From: Porites lobata
Taxonomy: Eukaryota > Cnidaria > Anthozoa > Scleractinia > Poritidae
Length of the DNA: 64,000 nucleotides
Assembly: GCA_942486035.1 (NCBI GenBank)
Contig: CALNXK010000036.1
Coordinates: 3,513,501 to 3,577,500, forward strand
Direction of reading: 5' to 3'
Position numbers and translations under genes: made by a program. Shown here in pieces: positions 59,399-64,000 of the stretch. The notes below the pieces were generated by a model. That model ran no database searches. It was not told where the DNA came from and was given only the letters and a program-made list of their open reading frames with translations. The stretch's first letter is position 1. Each line of letters begins with the position of its first letter.

Positions 59399-61391
59399 TA
59401 CAACTTAAGAAGGGTAATACACCCAAAACGCTTGTTTTAAACGTCGCGTAGAATGCCCGGTCACATCCGGGAATTTAACAGGCTAGAGCCGCATTCGAGC
59501 CACGATTTGATCTTTAAAATATGGCGGAATAATAAGACTGAAGCGAATTTGAGAGTGTTTTGTCTTTGATTGTGAGTTACTCGTAACCAAATCTTAATGG
59601 GTACAACCGGAATATTCATATAAAAAAACACCAAATTCAAGATCTTACTGTCGATTAATGCCAGCTTATCGGATTTCACTGGGTTTTTCGCGCTAAAAAC
59701 CAACTAAAAAATCGCCATTTTTGCATGGATTTTCACTTGCGTCAGGCTGCTTGCGTAGACGTTCGGGGAAAGATTACAACCAAAGTTTGCAGAAATCGCA
59801 AACAGTACCACCTGATATCGTGCCATCTCTCGTCTGCCTTTAAGAGTGAGTCCATGGGTGCACCAGGCAGGTGTGCTACATGCCATCTCTCCGATTTCGC
59901 TGATACTTGGCCAGTTTAAAGGGTCTACCCCAAAACTCAAAATGACAAACTGGTTTGTAGTTTGGATCTTTATGGTGGGAGATAGCCCACCCAACTGGTT
60001 TAATTAGATTTTTTACCAATAAAAGGGCATTAATAAAAGACAAAAGTAGGAAGCTCTCAGGACAACTGTTTTTAACCTTTGACTACCAGGGTTTGTGTAT
60101 ATGTTGATACATCTTTAATAAATGCAAGAATATAAGTTTCAGTCAATTTGATTGACAGCTTGTCAATGATCGGCCTTGAATATGGGACCACCTTTTTAGC
60201 CATTCAATTATTTGCTGATTTTGAGATCGAATATCTCTCCTTGCCCGAAAGCTATGACAATAATTTTGTTATTCCCTGCTTAACAACCCTTTGGTCTATA
60301 ATAAACATAAAAAAGAATTTCTGGGCTCTTCCTTTTTTTGGCGTCAGATGCCAATTGAAAACTACAACCAGAATAAGTTTATTTCCACTTCATCTTTCCT
60401 GTAATTCAAGGATTAACGGCTGCTTAAGTTAATAAACCGACACTTTCTAGCCTAGACTTTATTTTCTGACAGAATAAGGTAAGATCTTTGCAGTGTAGGG
60501 CATGTTACCTGACATTTTTTTTACCGCTTTGGAGATTTTAGCTTTTACTTTGGAAGAATTTGTCAAGGGCGAAAAAAAACGGCGAAGAGGCTTGTGTTTG
60601 ATTTTATTAATTAAATTTAATTTTGCGTGAAATTATTCCATATTGGGTCATAGGACAAGTCAACTGCAGCTAAATCCATTATACTATGTAGAATTTAGCG
60701 ATATTTATCCCTTACAAAGAAGTGCGGCTTTTAAAATTGCTGAATTTCGGCCTTCGAATAAGGTTGAAAAAGCGCTTTCAGACAGGAAAGAAGTTTTGTG
60801 CTGTAGCGAAGCTCAGAAAAGGAGTTTGAAAAAAATTGCTTCGATTTTAATCATTCCTCATTAAGTCCTTTTGACCCACAAAAAATAAAGGGAAGGTTTA
60901 CGGGCGATCCCAAACTCGCCGGACTGCTCTTAGGTGGACAGCCACTTAAATATGTCAAATATGCAACGTAACACTGATGCGTTTTCATGGAAACAAGGTA
61001 GAGACAAGAGTTAGAAATTGAAAAAAGTCTCTCTTGCAAACGAGCCTTCCTTTTTTTTTTTTTTTAATTTTTTATTCCAAAGATGGTTTGAAGAGTCAAT
61101 TTATAGCTTTGTCTGACCATATAGAAAAATTCTGTGGAACAAAATTTCAAAACTATTACAAATAGTCATTTTGGCGTAGATAACCTCTCTTTTGTAATAA
61201 AAACTGTTAACGTTATAATAATGAATTATGCCAGTTAAGCCACCGAGGTATGTGACGACTCGTGCTTACACTGAAGAAAGATTATACACCCGAAACACCT
61301 ATTTTGTCGACCATTTCTAGAAATAATCACAGCGAAATAGGTTTTGTAGCAACATCTTGAATTTTAATTTCTTTTTAATTTTTTTTTACAG

Positions 61392-61463
61392 GGAACTTAG
61401 TTCCAACAGCATTGTGGATCTTCACGTAGGGATATTCTCCAACCTGACAAATTTGAAGTGGCT
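61392..61463 (+). CDS. LRR exon 10 (E...KW)
   Basis: Variable codons GAA (Glu) and AAG TGG (Lys-Trp). It also has AGC (Ser) for the second Asn of SSNN, the only change at the conserved Asn ladder region among the eleven. Confidence 0.82.
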
Positions 61464-61621
61464 GTAAGATGTCTGAATACTTGTTAAATAACGTTTGGTT
61501 TAAACTTTTTGACATACTATTTCAAATCTCAGCAAATACTTAATGTAACTAGAGCAGTATACACAGTCTAGTGAAAAGGACATTTTTTGTGCCATTTCTT
61601 CTGAAACAAATTAATAGGAAG

Positions 61622-61922
61622 GTGAACGCATTACAATAATAATTATTTTATTCCTTTATTTATCCTCGTTAGTATTTATGGCACTTAATATGCTATTGGG
61701 GCAGCGCAAATGGTTGAAACAAATAATTGAAATCAAACATAATGGGGTTAAGAATTTCAACTGGCCGGAGGCAAACAGGCTGCAGCTATTTACAAGTATG
61801 GTCAAAGATTTGACATTCGGGACTACCGTGAAGAAATCCAGCTAGCGGTAAGGGCGGGACTTGAACTCGGGGCCTCCCAATTGCAAGTCCAGCGCTCTAA
61901 CCGCTCGGCCACACGACCTCCT
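61622..61922 (-). mobile_element. tRNA-derived SINE, copy 10
   Basis: B box intact, unlike copies 7-9, so this unit belongs to the other lineage. Confidence 0.7.
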
Positions 61923-63915
61923 TACAACTTAAGAAGGGTAATACACCCAAAACGCTTGTTTTAAACATCGCGTAGAATGCCCGGTCACATCCGGGAATTT
62001 AACAGGCTAGAGCCGCATTCGAGCCACGATTTGATCTTTAAAATATGGCGGAATAATAAGACTGAAGCGAATTTGAGAGTGTTTTGTCTTTGATTGTGAG
62101 TTACTCGTAACCAAATCTCAATGGGTACAACCGGAATATTGATATAAAAAAACACCAAATTCAAGATCTTACCGTCGATTAATGCCAGCTTATCGGATTT
62201 CACTGGGTTTTTCGCGCTAAAAACCAACTAAAAAATCGTCATTTTTGCATAGATTTTCACTTGCGTCAGGCTGCTTGCGTAGACGTTCGGGGAAAGATTA
62301 CAACCAAAGTTTGCAGAAATCGCGAACGGTACCACCTGATATCGTGCCATCTCTCGTCTGCCTTTAAGAGTGAGTCCATGGGTGCACCAGGCAGGTGTGC
62401 TACATGCCATCTCTCCGATTTCGCTGATACTTGGCCAGTTTAAAGGGTCTACCCCAAAACTCAAAATGACAAACTGGTTTGTAGTTTGGATCTTTATGGT
62501 GGGAGATAGCCCACCCAACTGGTTTAATTAGATTTTTTACCAATAAAAGGGCATTAATAACAGGCAAAAGTAGGAAGCTCTCAGGACAACTGTTTTTAAC
62601 CTTTAAATACCAGGGTTTGTGTATATGTTGATACATCTTTAATAAATGCAAGAATATAAGTTTCAGTCAATTTGATTGACAGCTTCTCAATGACCGGTCT
62701 TGAATATGCGACCACCTTTTTAGCCATTCGATTATTTGCTGAGTTTGAGATCGAATATCTCTCCTTGCCAGAAAGCTATGACAATAATTTTGTTATTCCC
62801 TGCTTAACAACCCTTTGGTCTATAATAAACATAAAAAAAATTTCTGGGCTCTACCTTTTTTTGGCGTCAGATGCCAATTGAAAACTGCAACCAGAATAAG
62901 TTTATTTCCACTTCATCTTTCCTGTAATTCAAGGATTAACGGCTGCTTAAGTTAACAAACCGACAATTTCTAGCCTAGACTTTATTTTCTGACAGAATAA
63001 GGTATGATCTTTGCTGTGAAGGGCATGTTACCTGTGATTTTTTTACCGCTTCGGAGATTTTAGCTTTTACTTTAGAAGAATTTGTCAAGGGCGAAAAAAA
63101 ACGGCGAACAGGCTTGTGTTTGATTTTATTAATTTCATTTAATTTTGCGTCAAATTATTCCATATTGGGTCATAGGACAAGTCAACTGCAGCTAAATCCA
63201 TTATACTATGTAGAATTTAGCGATATTTATCCCTTACGAAGAAGTGCGGCTTTTAAAATTACTGAATTTCGGCCTTCGAATAAGGTTGAAAAAGCGCTCT
63301 CAGACAGGAAAGAAGTTTTGTGCTGTAGCGAAGCACAGAAAAGGATTTTGAAAAAAATTAGTTCGATTTTAATCATTCCTCATTAAGTCCTTTTCACCCA
63401 CAAAAAATAAAGGGAAGGTTTACGGGCGATCCCAAACTCGCCGGACCGCTCTTAGGTGGACAGCCACTTAAATATGTCAAATATGCAACGTAACACTGAT
63501 GCGTTTTCATGGAAACGAGGTAGAGACAAGAGTTAGAAATTGAAAAAAGTCTCTCTTGCAAACGAGCCTTCCTCTTTTTTTTCTTTTTTTTAATTTTTTA
63601 TTCCAAAGATGGTTTGAAGAGTCAATTTATAGCTTTGTCTGACCATATAGAAAAATTCTGTGGAACAAAATTTCAAAACTATTACAAATAGTCATTTGGC
63701 GTAGATAACCTCTCTTTTGTAATAAAAACTGTTAACGTTATAATAATGAATTATGCCAGTTAAGCCACCGAGGTATGTGACGACTTGTGCTTACACTGAA
63801 GAAAGATTATACACCCGAAACACCTATTTTGTCGACCATTTCTAGAAACAATCACAGGGAAATAGGTTTTGTAGCAACATCTTGACTTTTAATTTCTTTT
63901 TAATTTTTTTTACAG

Positions 63916-63987
63916 GCAGCTTAGTTCCAACAACATTGTGGATCTTCACGTAGGGATATTCTCCAACCTGACAAATTTGCAGGAGCT
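63916..63987 (+). CDS. LRR exon 11 (Q...QE)
   Basis: Variable codons CAG (Gln) and CAG GAG (Gln-Glu), common core, donor GTAAGATG at 63988. The array is still in full register at the window edge, so further exons are expected beyond 64000. Confidence 0.8.
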
Positions 63988-64000
63988 GTAAGATGTCTGA

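Larger units (their letters stand above)
51835..64000. repeat. 2.52-kb LRR-unit tandem array, second block
   Basis: Resumes at CTTAAGAAGGGTAATACACC. Units start at 51865, 54381, 56904, 59435 and 61959 (2516, 2523, 2531 and 2524 bp); the last is cut by the window end. Units at 54381 and 56904 are the most alike. Poly-T tract length varies between units. One stretch in the 56904 unit (58178-58245) has several single-base insertions that destroy a frame open in its neighbours, showing that frame is not under selection. Confidence 0.92.

Overview
The window looks like a piece of an invertebrate animal genome, most probably an anthozoan cnidarian such as a stony coral or sea anemone. This is an inference. 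The DNA is AT-rich and intron-bearing, with no operons. It holds a Helitron2-type rolling-circle transposon with an OTU protease domain, Penelope-like retroelement remnants, a tRNA-derived SINE and many small inverted-repeat elements.

The main finding is a dispersed series of eleven 72-bp exons on the + strand (12602, 20042, 21634, 26671, 39129, 41649, 53814, 56338, 58869, 61392 and 63916). Each encodes exactly one 24-residue leucine-rich repeat (LRR). Each sits between a polypyrimidine tract ending TTTACAG and a GTAAGA donor. Each begins with the last base, and ends with the first two bases, of a Leu codon (CT|G), so any exon can be joined to any other in frame. About 63 of the 72 bases are nearly invariant. 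Three codons vary strongly, and they are the exposed positions of the LRR beta-strand (L-x-x-L-x-L). This is the signature of a diversified ligand-binding surface. No first exon, LRR caps or membrane anchor were found, and the last exon lies 13 bases from the window edge, so the gene or exon library continues outside.

Layout. 1-3014: decayed gene with a transposase-like region, an OTU protease and a CXC zinc-binding domain, with one recognisable intron. 3488-8475: three blocks of a 56-bp minisatellite separated by hairpin elements. 8.5-17.2 kb: a large imperfect palindrome (arms of 2-3 kb) whose centre holds a first, single-exon copy of the LRR locus. 17277-24376: a second copy with two LRR exons, directly followed by a third copy starting at 24377. 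The third copy is interrupted at 27241-37177 by the Helitron. It then expands into a head-to-tail array of about 2.52-kb units, one LRR exon and one SINE each, running to the end of the window. The array is broken at 43656-51834 by an 8.2-kb element with very long terminal inverted repeats and TTAA flanks; about 1.06 kb of array, including one LRR exon, is missing there.

The mobile elements appear to be passengers in introns. Because the LRR locus exists in many paralogous copies, empty sites can be read directly for the Helitron, a TTAA MITE and a 1.26-kb element. The Helitron carries N-terminal, OTU, DUF6570-like, HUH-Rep, PIF1-helicase and RPA-like coding regions. Only the helicase frame is long and unbroken; the rest is split by about seven frameshifts.
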